52,642 bases of DNA from Spirochaetota bacterium (GTDB lineage: Bacteria > Spirochaetota > UBA4802 > UBA5550), in the NCBI GenBank assembly GCA_016928865.1, contig JAFGJX010000065.1:1-52642 (forward strand), read 5' to 3'. Made by a program: the position numbers and the translations under genes. How positions within the stretch are numbered: the stretch's first letter is position 1; each line of letters begins with the position of its first letter. The notes beneath the pieces were generated by a model, which made no database searches, was not told where the DNA came from, and saw only the letters and a program-made list of their open reading frames with translations. Below are positions 8,642 to 17,233 of this stretch, piece after piece.

Positions 8642-8664
8642 CGTGATGCCGGTATTTGTTTTAT
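8617..8664 (+). terminator. weak terminator overlapping the stop of the CBS-PAS-Fis gene
   Basis: CGGCATCA at 8617-8624 pairs with TGATGCCG at 8644-8651, followed by GTATTTGTTTTAT. The stem is 8 bp with a long loop and contains the stop codon. Plausible end of the dap unit, low certainty. Confidence 0.35.
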
Positions 8665-9069
8665 AAATTTAAAAAAATTACTTGAAAGGACATACTTTAT
8701 TTAGTATATTCAGTTACGGAAATAATTATTTTTTTCTTGACGTAAAGCGACCGTCCCTTACATTGTCAGAGTCTGAACAGATTTAGCACCTCCAAAGCAT
8801 CGTTAGGTATTATTTCCCGGAATACATGGCAAGGGCGTTTTAGGAGCATTGCGTACAAATCCTGCATAATAAACAATATAACAAGTGCTGATTGATATCT
8901 CTTGTTTCAGCCGCACTCTTTAATATGTAAATGAGAAAAATATACTAACGACACTAATTAACGTAACAGGTACTTTCACTTCCACGCCCGGCTTCGGGGT
9001 AACATCGAAACGCACGTGTGTGTTTATTAAGGCAATTCTGAAAAATTTAAACAATAACAGGGAACAGGT
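8642..9069 (+). promoter_or_regulatory. long gene-free leader region upstream of rho
   Basis: About 430 bases with no convincing ORF. The left part is A+T-rich. A promoter-like pair TTGACG (8737-8742) and TACATT (8759-8764), 16 bases apart, would give a 5' leader of about 300 bases before rho. rho genes are autoregulated through their leaders in E. coli, so a long leader fits, but I see no conserved riboswitch. Confidence 0.4.
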
Positions 9070-10455
9070 ATGGCACGAACCACTGAATCTGCAAAATCCA
9101 GCAAGTCTGAGAACCAGACCGCCGGCGGGACCGAAATAACCGAGAATAACGGAGTCCAGGAAGCTCCCGCACCGTCAGGGAACGGGAAAACGACGCCCGA
9201 AACATGGCTCGACCTGGGCGAGCTCAAGACGAAGAAGATTAACGACCTGGTAGGCATTGCCAAGGAGATGGGCATTGACCGGATCTACGGCATGAAAAAG
9301 CAGGACCTTATCCTCGAGATACTGAAATCGCAGACTGAATCCAAAGGGCTCATCTTCTCGAGCGGCGTCCTTGAAATACTGGCCGATGGGTACGGGTTTC
9401 TCCGCTCCCCGAATTACAACTACCTGCCCGGTCCGGACGATATTTATGTGTCCCCCTCGCAGATACGCCTGTTCGGCCTGAAAACCGGCGACACCATCGC
9501 CGGTCAGATCCGCCCTCCAAAGGACAACGAGAGGTTCTACGCGCTTCTCAGGATCGAGGCGGTCAATTTCGAGAACCCGGACCAGCTGCAGAAGCGGGTC
9601 CTGTTTGACAACCTGACCCCCCTCTACCCGGAGGAGCGGATCAACCTGGAGACGCTTTCCGAAAATGTTGACATGCGCATCGTGAACATCATAACACCGA
9701 TCGGCAAGGGACAGCGGGCCCTGATCGTGGCTCCGCCGCGGACCGGTAAAACCATTCTTTTGCAGAAAATTGCGAATTCCATAACCACGAACCATCCCGA
9801 GATTTACCTCATCGTGCTCCTCATAGACGAGCGGCCGGAGGAGGTGACCGACATGCAGCGCACGGTCAGGGGCGAGGTCATATCCTCGACCTTTGACGAG
9901 CCGGCGAGCCGGCACGTACAGGTCACCGAGATGGTGCTGGAGAAGGCGAAGCGCCTGGTCGAACACAAGATGGACGTGGTGATCCTGCTCGATTCGATTA
10001 CCAGGCTGGCGCGCGCCTACAACCAGGTGGTCCCGACCAGCGGCAAGATACTCTCCGGCGGGGTCGATTCGAACGCCCTGCACCGCCCCAAGCGCTTTTT
10101 CGGCGCGGCGCGGAACATAGAGGAGGGCGGGAGCCTCACGATCCTGGCCACGGCCCTCATCGACACCGGGAGCCGGATGGACGAGGTCATTTTCGAGGAA
10201 TTCAAGGGTACCGGCAACAGCGAGCTGCACCTTGACCGGAAGCTCGTCGACCGGCGGATATTCCCGGCCATCGATATGAGCCGCTCGGGCACCCGCAAGG
10301 AGGAATTATTGCTTGACACGGAAGAGCTCAATAAACTATGGGTCTTGAGGAAGGCCCTCTCATCCATGAGCGGCACCGAGGCGATGGAGCTCCTTGTCGA
10401 GAAGATGAAGGCGACCAAGAACAACAAAGCGTTTTTCAAAGCGATGAACTCGTAA
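9070..10455 (+). CDS. rho: transcription termination factor Rho
   Basis: Rho is the hexameric RNA-DNA helicase for factor-dependent termination. In this 461-aa protein residues 1-45 form a low-complexity Ser/Thr/Glu-rich extension absent from E. coli Rho. Then come the Rho_N helix domain ([18 protein letters not shown]), the cold-shock RNA-binding fold ([14 protein letters not shown]), the P-loop [20 protein letters not shown], and the Q/R-loop part with [12 protein letters not shown] and [31 protein letters not shown] ribosome site precedes the ATG. rpmE follows after 14 bases. Confidence 0.98.
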   Translation: MARTTESAKSSKSENQTAGGTEITENNGVQEAPAPSGNGKTTPETWLDLGELKTKKINDLVGIAKEMGIDRIYGMKKQDLILEILKSQTESKGLIFSSGVLEILADGYGFLRSPNYNYLPGPDDIYVSPSQIRLFGLKTGDTIAGQIRPPKDNERFYALLRIEAVNFENPDQLQKRVLFDNLTPLYPEERINLETLSENVDMRIVNIITPIGKGQRALIVAPPRTGKTILLQKIANSITTNHPEIYLIVLLIDERPEEVTDMQRTVRGEVISSTFDEPASRHVQVTEMVLEKAKRLVEHKMDVVILLDSITRLARAYNQVVPTSGKILSGGVDSNALHRPKRFFGAARNIEEGGSLTILATALIDTGSRMDEVIFEEFKGTGNSELHLDRKLVDRRIFPAIDMSRSGTRKEELLLDTEELNKLWVLRKALSSMSGTEAMELLVEKMKATKNNKAFFKAMNS

Positions 10456-10469
10456 GCGGAGGACTATTC

Positions 10470-10670
10470 ATGAAGCCGAACATACATCCTGAGTACAAAG
10501 AGACCGTCATCAAATGCGCCTGCGGCAATGAGATAAAGACCAAGTCGACAGCGAAGGACCTCCACGTGGAGATCTGCTCAAACTGCCACCCCTTCTACAC
10601 CAAGAAGCAGAAGATAGTGGATACCGCCGGCCGCGTTGAGAAATTCAAGAAGAAATACAATATCAAGTAA
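10470..10670 (+). CDS. rpmE: 50S ribosomal protein L31, zinc-binding type
   Basis: A 66-aa L31 of the four-cysteine (zinc) class, with C16 and C18 (CAC) and C36 and C39 (CSNC). [16 protein letters not shown] and [21 protein letters not shown] are textbook for the family. The true start is the ATG after GCGGAGGAC; an open frame running upstream into rho is a shadow. The rho-rpmE pairing is common in bacteria. A strong terminator follows. Confidence 0.97.
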   Translation: MKPNIHPEYKETVIKCACGNEIKTKSTAKDLHVEICSNCHPFYTKKQKIVDTAGRVEKFKKKYNIK

Positions 10671-10694
10671 GCCCGCTCACCGATCAGGAATTTC

Positions 10695-10731
10695 AAAAAA
10701 GAGACCGGTCAGTGGGACCGGTCTCTTTTTT
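10695..10731 (+). terminator. strong intrinsic terminator after rpmE
   Basis: GAGACCGGTC (10701-10710), loop AGTGG, GACCGGTCTC (10716-10725), flanked by six A on the left and six T on the right. This is a perfect 10-bp stem, 16 with the A/T pairs, and may work in both directions. Confidence 0.93.
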
Positions 10732-10834
10732 GCAGCAGAACAGGCGGTCTTTCTGGCCCCGGAATGAATAATTGTAAAGCCGCTCCAGTCATACTGCCGA
10801 TATATTAATAACATAACGCCGGGAGGGAAATACT

Positions 10835-11017
10835 ATGGCATCGAAAAGACTTGGCGAGATCCTCATGGAGCATGGTATTATCACTCACCAGCAGCTTGAA
10901 GAGGCTCTTGCGCAGCAGACATCGAAGGGAGGCCTTCTCGGCATAATCCTTGTGGAGATGGGGCACCTGAAGCCGAAGGCGCTATCCGATTTCCTCGAGG
11001 CCCAGAGAGGGCTGTAG
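10835..11017 (+). CDS. standalone MshEN-like (GspE N-terminal-type) small protein
   Basis: A 60-aa protein matching the N-terminal motif of type II secretion/type IV pilus ATPases: RLGEILMEHGIITHQQLEEALAQQ, a Gly-Gly-Leu-Leu-Gly turn and a second helix LKPKALSDFLEAQ. In MshE this fold binds cyclic di-GMP. Here it stands alone without an ATPase. The GGGAGGGAAATACT ribosome site is good. It is probably an independent unit between the rpmE terminator and the convergent lgt-like gene. Function unknown; nucleotide binding is only a possibility. Confidence 0.75.
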   Translation: MASKRLGEILMEHGIITHQQLEEALAQQTSKGGLLGIILVEMGHLKPKALSDFLEAQRGL

Positions 11018-11086
11018 ACACGCGCGGCGGCCCGATCCGAGTCAAAGGCGCCGCCTCCTTACTCCTGCAATGAACCGAAGTTGATC

Positions 11087-11842
11087 CTACACGGCGCTGT
11101 GCGCCTTCTTCTCAACGAGCACCCAGCCGATTATTCCGGTTATAATGAAGAATATGCCCGTAATCTGTGAATGCGTGAGGCCGAACGCGACTTTCGGGTT
11201 CAGCCTGATGAATTCAACCAGGAATCGCGCGGAACCGTTCAGTATCATGTAGATGAAAAAGAGCTTTCCGGCCGGCATCTCCCGCTTGCGTAGCTTCATC
11301 AGCAGCACGAAGAACATGAAGGAGACGAACGATTCAAAGAGCGGCGTGGGAAACACCTCCGCGGTCGAGGGCACGATCCCGTTCGGATACGGGGTGCCCA
11401 GGAACGATGACGTGGCGATGCCGTAGCAACCGTCGCCGGAAACGTGGCACCCCAGCCGTCCCACGCCGTAGGCAAGCGCGACCGCGGGCACGGTGAGATC
11501 GAATATCCCGAGGATGCTCTCTTTGTTTTTCCGTATCAGTATCATGCTGAGTAAAAACGCCAGGATGAAGCCGCCGTATACAGAAAGTCCCGCTCCGGAG
11601 AAGATCATGCCGCGCGGGTCGCGGAGGAATTCGTCGAAATTTTCGAATATGTGGAATATCTTGGCGCCGACGATCGCGCTGGGAATGATAAGGAGGAGGA
11701 GCTTGTACGCGAGCTCCGGGTCCTTGTCCCTGATAATGAGCTCCCGCTCGGTGAGGAGAAAGGCGAGGTAAAACGCCAGTCCCAGCATGAGGCCGTAACT
11801 GCCGATGTTGATGAATTTATAGCTGAATAATATCGGATACAT
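11087..11842 (-). CDS. lgt: divergent prolipoprotein diacylglyceryl transferase (Lgt-like)
   Basis: A 251-aa polytopic membrane protein with about seven hydrophobic segments. Lgt transfers diacylglycerol to lipoprotein cysteines. Matching parts are SGAGLSVYGGFI (usual HGG position), GRLGCHVSGDGCYG (usual GRxGNFxNGE) and RFLVEFIR near the end, which keeps the Arg and Glu of the C-terminal motif. Three residues important in E. coli Lgt are changed: the His of HGG is Tyr, the Asn after GRxG is Cys, and Glu of NGE is Asp. This may be a paralogue rather than the housekeeping enzyme. The ATG has a clear AGGGGAGA ribosome site. Confidence 0.8.
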   Translation of the reverse strand: MYPILFSYKFINIGSYGLMLGLAFYLAFLLTERELIIRDKDPELAYKLLLLIIPSAIVGAKIFHIFENFDEFLRDPRGMIFSGAGLSVYGGFILAFLLSMILIRKNKESILGIFDLTVPAVALAYGVGRLGCHVSGDGCYGIATSSFLGTPYPNGIVPSTAEVFPTPLFESFVSFMFFVLLMKLRKREMPAGKLFFIYMILNGSARFLVEFIRLNPKVAFGLTHSQITGIFFIITGIIGWVLVEKKAHSAV

Positions 11843-11877
11843 CTGGTCTCCCCTGCATTGCGTTTTTATATCCCGCT

Positions 11878-11907
11878 ATGTAACATGAAATGGAACATAT
11901 TTGTCAA
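11878..11907 (-). promoter_or_regulatory. promoter of the lgt-like gene
   Basis: On the minus strand TTGACA (11902-11907) and TTACAT (11878-11883), spacer 18, 36 bases before the start codon. Confidence 0.5.
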
Positions 11908-11950
11908 CTTATTTTAAGGGCCTGTCCCGATACTGAAAATGAATTTTTAT

Positions 11951-11979
11951 TTGAAATGTGTCGATACTTGTAGTATCGT
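11951..11979 (+). promoter_or_regulatory. promoter overlapped by a palindrome
   Basis: TTGAAA (11951-11956), 17-base spacer, TATCGT (11974-11979). The palindrome CGATAC-TTGTA-GTATCG (11962-11978) covers half the spacer and most of the -10 box. This looks like an operator for a repressor, but it could also form a hairpin in the 5' end of a transcript. Confidence 0.45.
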
Positions 11980-11999
11980 AGAATACAAGCGAGGAAGCG

Positions 12000-12362
12000 A
12001 TGGACAGCAGGGAGCGGGTTGAGCTCATTCGCAAGGGCAATGAATATTTCAACAACGGCGACATGACCAGGGCCGAGGCCATTTTCGTGAAGACCGGGTA
12101 CCGGGACGGCCTCACCAGGCTCGCCGATTATCTTTTCTATGAAAAGAGGCAGCCCCTGTTCGCGCTGAAATATTACCGCATGGTGAACCGCCAGGACAAG
12201 GTCGCTGAAATCTTCGAGCGCATGGTGTTCGCGTTCGGGAGGCTCCTGGGCAAGGAGCCTCCGCCGCAGAAGGTGGAGCTGCCGCCCCTCAAGGTTTCTC
12301 CCAAGCTGAAGATACTGGCCGAGGAGATACTCCGTAATAATGAGGCCGCGGGGGAGAAATAA
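12000..12362 (+). CDS. hypothetical helical (TPR-like) small protein
   Basis: A 120-aa soluble protein beginning RVELIRKGNEYFNNGDMTRAEAIFVKTGY, which reads like one tetratricopeptide unit. A second helical pair YEKRQPLFALKYYRMVNRQDKVAEIFERM follows, then a Pro-rich linker (PPPQKVELPPLKVSP) and a final helix. I do not recognise a named family. The RBS is GAGGAAGCG. It has its own promoter with an overlapping palindrome and lies divergent from the lgt-like gene. Confidence 0.7.
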   Translation: MDSRERVELIRKGNEYFNNGDMTRAEAIFVKTGYRDGLTRLADYLFYEKRQPLFALKYYRMVNRQDKVAEIFERMVFAFGRLLGKEPPPQKVELPPLKVSPKLKILAEEILRNNEAAGEK

Positions 12363-12908
12363 TACGCCCTCCGGGTGGATTTGACCCGGAGCGGGTCATG
12401 CAATATGTGCGAGAGGGAAGGACGCTCCGTCCTTCCCTCTCGCGCTCTCCCATCCCGGTCGCTCATTCGGCGCGACGCCCGATTTGTTTGTCCGCCTTCG
12501 GCGGACGTTTAAATGGCATCGTTCTGTTGTAAAGTATCCACTCAAAATCGCATCAGGGACTTTGTCCCTTCCGCTCGGCGTCCCGTTCCGGGACAGCTTT
12601 GCACCGCAGGCGTCCATGCCAGCGCGCGGCTTTCAGTTGTAACGCAGGGTCCGGGCTTTACGGTTTATTGCACGGCGGAAAAAAGCTTCGCGGCCTGCGG
12701 AACCCGGACAAAGTCGTTGTAGACTCAGACAGTCCTCGGCCGCTCGGCCCTTTTTTCCGCCGCAAGATCAACCTGCTCGGTCGCACTCGATAAATAGCTC
12801 CATACCCTCAGGCTTATTGATTTTAATATAAATTATCCTTGATTAAACCGCCCCTGTCGCGAAACAATTGATCTCTTTCCATTACTAATCCCTGTAGAGG
12901 AGCGCTTC
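12363..12908. other. gene-free hairpin cluster between 12000-gene and M16 pair
   Basis: About 545 bases without a credible gene. They hold a series of perfect short inverted repeats: CTCCGGGT/ACCCGGAG (12369-12391), a 16-bp stem with 3-base loop (12409-12443), GTCCGCC/GGCGGAC (12490-12506), GGGAC/GTCCC (12556-12568) and GTCCCG/CGGGAC (12580-12594). The last four all have 3-base loops. The first two may end the upstream transcript without a T tract. The rest resembles a decayed or interspersed repeat. Small open frames on both strands look like chance. Confidence 0.6.
12409..12443. repeat. 16-bp perfect inverted repeat (hairpin)
   Basis: GCGAGAGGGAAGGACG at 12409-12424 and its exact complement at 12428-12443 with loop CTC. 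No T tract follows, so it is a transcript-stabilising or Rho-assisted end hairpin rather than a canonical terminator. Confidence 0.8.
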
Positions 12909-14423
12909 ATGAAAAAATCCCTGCTGGCGATCGTGCTCATGCCGCTCATGGTCCTGGCCGCGGCGCCTGACCGCGTCCCGATCAAGGATGCGGGCGAATT
13001 TTTGACGAAGAACGTGGTCACGAAGAAGCTGAAAAACGGCATCACCGTGATCATGCTGAATCACGGGTACGCGCCCGTGCTGGCATTCGAAATATCATTC
13101 CGCGTCGGCTCGGTGGACGAGACGTACCGCACCATGGGCGCGGCCCACCTGCTCGAGCACATGCTCTTCAAGGGCACGGACACGATCGGCACGAAGGACT
13201 GGAAGAAGGAGCGCGCCATCCAGGCCAGGATAGAGGCCGTGGGGGAGACGATCGACCGGCTGGAGCTCGAGTCGCCGGGGAACGCGCGCCTGCCCGCTCT
13301 CCGCGACGAGCTGAAGCGCTTGCAGAGAGAGCAGGGCGCACTGGTGGAAAATTCTCCCTATGACGCCGTCTATACGGAGAACGGCGGCGTCGGGTTCAAC
13401 GCCTCGACCTCGCGGGACAAGACAGGGTACTACATCCAGCTCCCGGCGTCAAAGCTCGAGCTGTGGGCGAAGATGGAATCGGAGCGGCTGATGAATCTGG
13501 TGCTGCGCGAGTTTTACCTGGAGCGGAACAACGTGCTCCAGGAGAGGCTCATGAACTACGATTCCATCGGCACCGGGCTTCTGTTCGAGACCTTCATGGC
13601 AACGGCCTTCATCGCCCATCCCTACCGGCACCCGATCATCGGGTGGCGGTCCGGCATACCCTATCTTTCCATCGGCGACATCCGGCGCTTCTTCCGGGAG
13701 CATTACGTCCCGTCCCGCATGACCATCACCGTGGTCGGCATGCAGGACACTGACCGGACGCTGGAGGTCATCGCCCGATATTTTGAGCGGATAGAGCCCC
13801 GCCCGTCGCCGCCGCCGGTGACCGTGGCGGAGCCGGCCCAGAACGGCGAGCGGCGCTTTACCCTGGACTTCGCGGCCAGCCCCTATCTCATCATGGGCTG
13901 GCACAAGCCGACCTATCCCTCGCGCGACGATTACGCCTGCGACGTGATATCCGAGATACTCGCCGGAGGCAAGTCGTCGCGCCTTTACCGCGCGCTGGTG
14001 GTTGAGAAAAAGATCGCGACCTCGGTAAGCGCGTGGAGCAGCGCGCCCGGCTCGCGCTACGACAACCTCTTTGCCATATTCGCCGCGCCCCGGCCGCCGC
14101 ACACGACGGAGGAGCTGGAGCGGGCCATCTATGAAGAGATGGACAGGTTCTTCACGGATGTCAGCGGGGACGAGATACGCAAGGTGATCAACGGCATCGA
14201 GTCGGGGATGGTCTTCGACCTGGAATCGAACACGGGGATCGCGCGGCTGTTGAGCTACTACCAGACGGTCTTCGGCGACTGGCGGTACGCGGCCGAGTAC
14301 CTGTCGAGGATTAAAAAAGTCACGGTGGGGGATATCAGGGAGATGAAGGACAGATATTTCACGCGGAAAAACAGGACCGTCGGCATTTTGAAAGACAGCC
14401 GTCCGGCGGGAGGCGCCAGATGA
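12909..14423 (+). CDS. M16-family zinc metalloprotease, catalytic subunit
   Basis: A 504-aa secreted or periplasmic peptidase. The signal peptide covers residues 1-19 (MKKSLLAIVLMPLMVLAAA). The zinc motif HxxEH is present as AAHLLEHMLFKG, and the downstream metal-binding Glu is in EFYLERNNVLQERLM. The segment between them carries an extra Lys/Glu-rich helical insertion (about residues 98-150) that is longer than in typical M16 proteins. The C-terminal half has SEILAGGKSSRLYRALVVEKK, a usual M16 motif. The next gene overlaps by four bases and encodes the non-catalytic partner. The pair would act as a heterodimer on peptides in the periplasm; substrate unknown. Confidence 0.92.
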   Translation: MKKSLLAIVLMPLMVLAAAPDRVPIKDAGEFLTKNVVTKKLKNGITVIMLNHGYAPVLAFEISFRVGSVDETYRTMGAAHLLEHMLFKGTDTIGTKDWKKERAIQARIEAVGETIDRLELESPGNARLPALRDELKRLQREQGALVENSPYDAVYTENGGVGFNASTSRDKTGYYIQLPASKLELWAKMESERLMNLVLREFYLERNNVLQERLMNYDSIGTGLLFETFMATAFIAHPYRHPIIGWRSGIPYLSIGDIRRFFREHYVPSRMTITVVGMQDTDRTLEVIARYFERIEPRPSPPPVTVAEPAQNGERRFTLDFAASPYLIMGWHKPTYPSRDDYACDVISEILAGGKSSRLYRALVVEKKIATSVSAWSSAPGSRYDNLFAIFAAPRPPHTTEELERAIYEEMDRFFTDVSGDEIRKVINGIESGMVFDLESNTGIARLLSYYQTVFGDWRYAAEYLSRIKKVTVGDIREMKDRYFTRKNRTVGILKDSRPAGGAR

Positions 14424-15811
14424 AACGGACACTGCTCATCGTGTGCTGCGCGCTGTTCGCCCTGCTCTGGAATGGCGGCTCCGATTCGGCCGCGCAACCG
14501 GCCGACGGCCCGCTCAATCTGCCGCCGGTGCGGACCGCGTCGCTTGACAACGGGCTCAGGATATTTTACATACGGGACGAGCTTCCCCAGGTGACGGTCG
14601 TGGTTTCCTACGGGTTCGGCACGCTGTATGAAAAACGTGACACCGCCGGGATCGCGGAGCTTATCGCAAAGACCATATCACTGGGCGGTTCGCGCGCCTA
14701 TCCGGGGAGCGCGCTCCATGAAACGATCGATTCAATGGGGGGCCGCCTGAGCATCGAGTCCTCCTACGAGAAGACGGTCATCTCCATAAAGGTCCTGGAG
14801 CGCTTCAAGGAAAAAGCCTTCGCCATTGCCGCCGACCTGGCGCTGCGTCCCAACCTGGGCCCCCCGTATCTCGACAACGCGAAATCCCTCGTCGCTGATT
14901 CCATCAGGAGGAAGTACGACGATCCCGCCCAGATCGCCTTTGACCGGGCGAAGGCGATCATCTTCGACGGGGAGGGATACGGTTCAATGCCCGACGCAGA
15001 GCAGGTGGAAGCATATACGCCGGCGCAGGTGCTCGAGACCTGGAAGGGGTATGCCGCCGCGGGCGGCGCCATGATCGGCATCGCGTCGTCCCTCGGGTTT
15101 GACGAGGCGCTTCGGCTCTGCCGCAAGCATTTTTCAGCCATGCCCGCGGGTGGCGGCGCGCCGTACGCGGCGGACCGGGGAAAGGTCCTTGAACGGGTGC
15201 GGGCGCGCAGCAACACTATATTCTTCTATCCAAAGGATATCCCGCAATCCACGATCGTGCTGGGGACAGTCGCGCCCGCCATCGGGTACCGGGGCGCTCC
15301 CGCCCTGGAGATCATGAACGATGTGCTGGGCGGCGGTTCCTTCACCGCCCGCCTCATGACCGAGATCCGCGTAAAAAGGGGACTTGCCTACGCGGTGCAG
15401 TCGATACTGCGGCTGCGGCGCGAGACCGGGGTCTTCCTCGCCTTCGCCCTGGTGGAGAACAGCACCGCGGGGGAGGTGCTCGGCCTGCTGAAGGGAAATA
15501 TCCAGAAGATGGCGCGCGAGAAGATTTCCGGCGGGGAGATCGCATGGGCCCGGAACGCGATCAGCAACAGCTTCATCTTCCAGTTCGAAACGCCGATGAA
15601 CATACTCTCGAATTACATGTTTATCGCGTACAACAATCTCCCGGAAGATTATTTTTCCGGCTACCTCGCCCGTATCGGCGGCGTGAGCGAGGCGGAGGTC
15701 CTCGCCGAGGCGCGCGCCCTCTTCGACGCGGGCCTCGTGACGGTCGTGGTGGGGAATGCATCCGTGCTCGGGGACTTGAAAAGGGCCGGGGATGTTGTTA
15801 TACTGAAATAA
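14420..15811 (+). CDS. M16-family non-catalytic partner subunit
   Basis: A 463-aa protein with a signal peptide (about 1-26) and the M16 fold: LDNGLRIFYIRDELPQVTVVVSYGFGTLYE at the start and LGGGSFTARLMTEIRVKRGLAYAV in the second half. At the zinc position it reads AGIAELIAKTI, so the HxxEH ligands are absent. It keeps the Arg and Tyr of the substrate-binding partner half. Known two-gene M16 pairs work as one active plus one inactive subunit, and the ATGA overlap with the upstream gene fits that model. Confidence 0.9.
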   Translation: MKRTLLIVCCALFALLWNGGSDSAAQPADGPLNLPPVRTASLDNGLRIFYIRDELPQVTVVVSYGFGTLYEKRDTAGIAELIAKTISLGGSRAYPGSALHETIDSMGGRLSIESSYEKTVISIKVLERFKEKAFAIAADLALRPNLGPPYLDNAKSLVADSIRRKYDDPAQIAFDRAKAIIFDGEGYGSMPDAEQVEAYTPAQVLETWKGYAAAGGAMIGIASSLGFDEALRLCRKHFSAMPAGGGAPYAADRGKVLERVRARSNTIFFYPKDIPQSTIVLGTVAPAIGYRGAPALEIMNDVLGGGSFTARLMTEIRVKRGLAYAVQSILRLRRETGVFLAFALVENSTAGEVLGLLKGNIQKMAREKISGGEIAWARNAISNSFIFQFETPMNILSNYMFIAYNNLPEDYFSGYLARIGGVSEAEVLAEARALFDAGLVTVVVGNASVLGDLKRAGDVVILK

Positions 15812-16248
15812 TGGAACGGGGAATCGTGGTGGAAATCGACGGCGGCCGCGTGCTGGTCGAGGCAGGGCAGAATCCCTCCTGCGGAGAGTGCGCCGCCGCC
15901 CGCTCCTGCCTCATCGCCGCGTCCGGGGGCAAACGGCAAATATGGATGGATAACACACGGGGCGCGGTGATCGGCGACGAGGTGGCGTTTTTTATTGACG
16001 GGAGGGCCGTGATCGCCGGTTCGGTCGTCCTCTACGCGCTCCCCGCGGCGCTGCTCGTTGCCGGCGCCGCCGCCGGTTTTTCCCTGTCAGGGCGATTCGG
16101 CGCCGACCCGGAGCTTGCGGCAATCGCCGGGGGTGTTGCCGGCCTGATTATGTCATGTATCATCATCGCAATCGTTTCATCGGCGATAAAAAAAAGGGAG
16201 CTTTATGTCCCGCGGCTCGTGGAGGTGACGACAAGAAGGACTAATTAA
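15811..16248 (+). CDS. RseC/MucC-family membrane protein
   Basis: A 145-aa inner-membrane protein of the RseC type. The N-terminal soluble part begins GIVVEIDGGRVLVEAG and carries C24, C27 and C33 (CGECAAARSC), the usual Cys cluster. Two membrane helices follow (about 68-90 and 100-125), then a basic tail. RseC modulates the sigmaE envelope stress response in E. coli, while related proteins serve Rnf/redox functions. No anti-sigma genes are nearby. It overlaps the stop of the M16 partner by one base, so it is expressed with the protease pair. Confidence 0.85.
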   Translation: MERGIVVEIDGGRVLVEAGQNPSCGECAAARSCLIAASGGKRQIWMDNTRGAVIGDEVAFFIDGRAVIAGSVVLYALPAALLVAGAAAGFSLSGRFGADPELAAIAGGVAGLIMSCIIIAIVSSAIKKRELYVPRLVEVTTRRTN

Positions 16249-16352
16249 TTCAATCCGAAGAGGGTATTTTCCGACATTAATGACATGTGTCCAGCGCGGG
16301 ACCGGAGGTCCGGCGGCCTGAGATATTGCAAATACGTTCAAGGATGAACATC

Positions 16353-16481
16353 ATGGCAAAAAAAGTTATTGATTTAATGACCTACCGGATTGAAAAGACG
16401 TTAAAAGAGAACGGCTTTGAAGTAAAGAAGGACGAGAACAAAAACATCAAGATTTTGATCAAGTTGACCAATAACGAATAA
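16353..16481 (+). CDS. 42-aa conserved-looking small protein
   Basis: A 42-aa Lys-rich protein: MAKKVIDLMTYRIEKTLKENGF and then EVKKDENKNIKILIKLTNN. It ends in a beta-like strand after a helix, so it could be a small folded domain. The chosen ATG is 8 bases after AAGGA; an ATG nine bases upstream lies within that site. It is A+T-richer than its neighbours. I do not recognise a family. Confidence 0.6.
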   Translation: MAKKVIDLMTYRIEKTLKENGFEVKKDENKNIKILIKLTNNE

Positions 16482-16616
16482 AAATATCCCGATTACCAAT
16501 CCCGCCCCTTTGCGCCGGACGGCGGTTCCGTACCGGCGGCGGGAGTATGCGGTGAGCTGTGCCGCGCACCGCCAAACATATGACATAACGTATTTTTTTG
16601 ATGAGAGGTGTTCACG

Positions 16617-17123
16617 ATGGCAAAAGAAAACGATATTGAATCCAAACGTCAGGCGGTCCGGGAAGAGCTGGACAGGCTGAACTATGAATTCAAGATTGAG
16701 ATACCCAAGAGAATAGCCGAGGCGCGGGCATACGGCGACCTGAAGGAGAACGCCGAGTATCACGCGGCGCGCGAGCGGCAGGGCTTCGTCAAGGCGCGCA
16801 TATCCCAGCTCAGTGCGCAGCTCGGCGAGCTGATGCAGCTGAACGTCGGTAATATAGCCGAGGACCGGATAGGGTTCGGCGCCACGGTCGTGCTGGTGGA
16901 CCTGGACACCGATGACCGCATGGAGCTTATTTTCGTCTCCCCCAACGAAGTTGATCCGTCTGCCGGCAGGATCTCGCTCTCATCGCCTATCGGCAACGCG
17001 CTGCAGAACAAGAAGGTGGGGGAGGTCGCTGAGGCGATCATTCCCGCCGGGAAACGGCGCTACTACATTGAAAAAATCACAACCATCCACGGCTTTACGC
17101 TGGAAGAAAAATACGCGGGATAA
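16617..17123 (+). CDS. greA: transcription elongation factor GreA
   Basis: GreA rescues backtracked RNA polymerase by stimulating transcript cleavage. In this 168-aa protein the N-terminal coiled coil keeps the acidic-tip motif EARAYGDLKENAEYHAARERQGF. The C-terminal FKBP-like domain has ISLSSPIGNALQNKKVGEVAEAIIPAG. The start is the ATG after GAGAGGTGTTCACG; a GTG nine bases upstream gives an odd MFT extension. It converges on the tRNA-Ala gene. Confidence 0.96.
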   Translation: MAKENDIESKRQAVREELDRLNYEFKIEIPKRIAEARAYGDLKENAEYHAARERQGFVKARISQLSAQLGELMQLNVGNIAEDRIGFGATVVLVDLDTDDRMELIFVSPNEVDPSAGRISLSSPIGNALQNKKVGEVAEAIIPAGKRRYYIEKITTIHGFTLEEKYAG

Positions 17124-17147
17124 AGAGGGTATAACGGGTTTCCTGAT

Positions 17148-17220
<73 letters not shown>

Positions 17221-17233
17221 GGATTGAATTTTC

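Noticed and set aside
10338..10469. N-terminal extension of the L31 frame into rho
   Set aside because: It overlaps the well-conserved rho C-terminus, and the start after GGAGGAC gives normal L31.
12396..12722. Open frames of 60-75 codons on both strands in the hairpin cluster
   Set aside because: They have no ribosome site, odd composition and run through the palindromes; more likely a repeat read in six frames.
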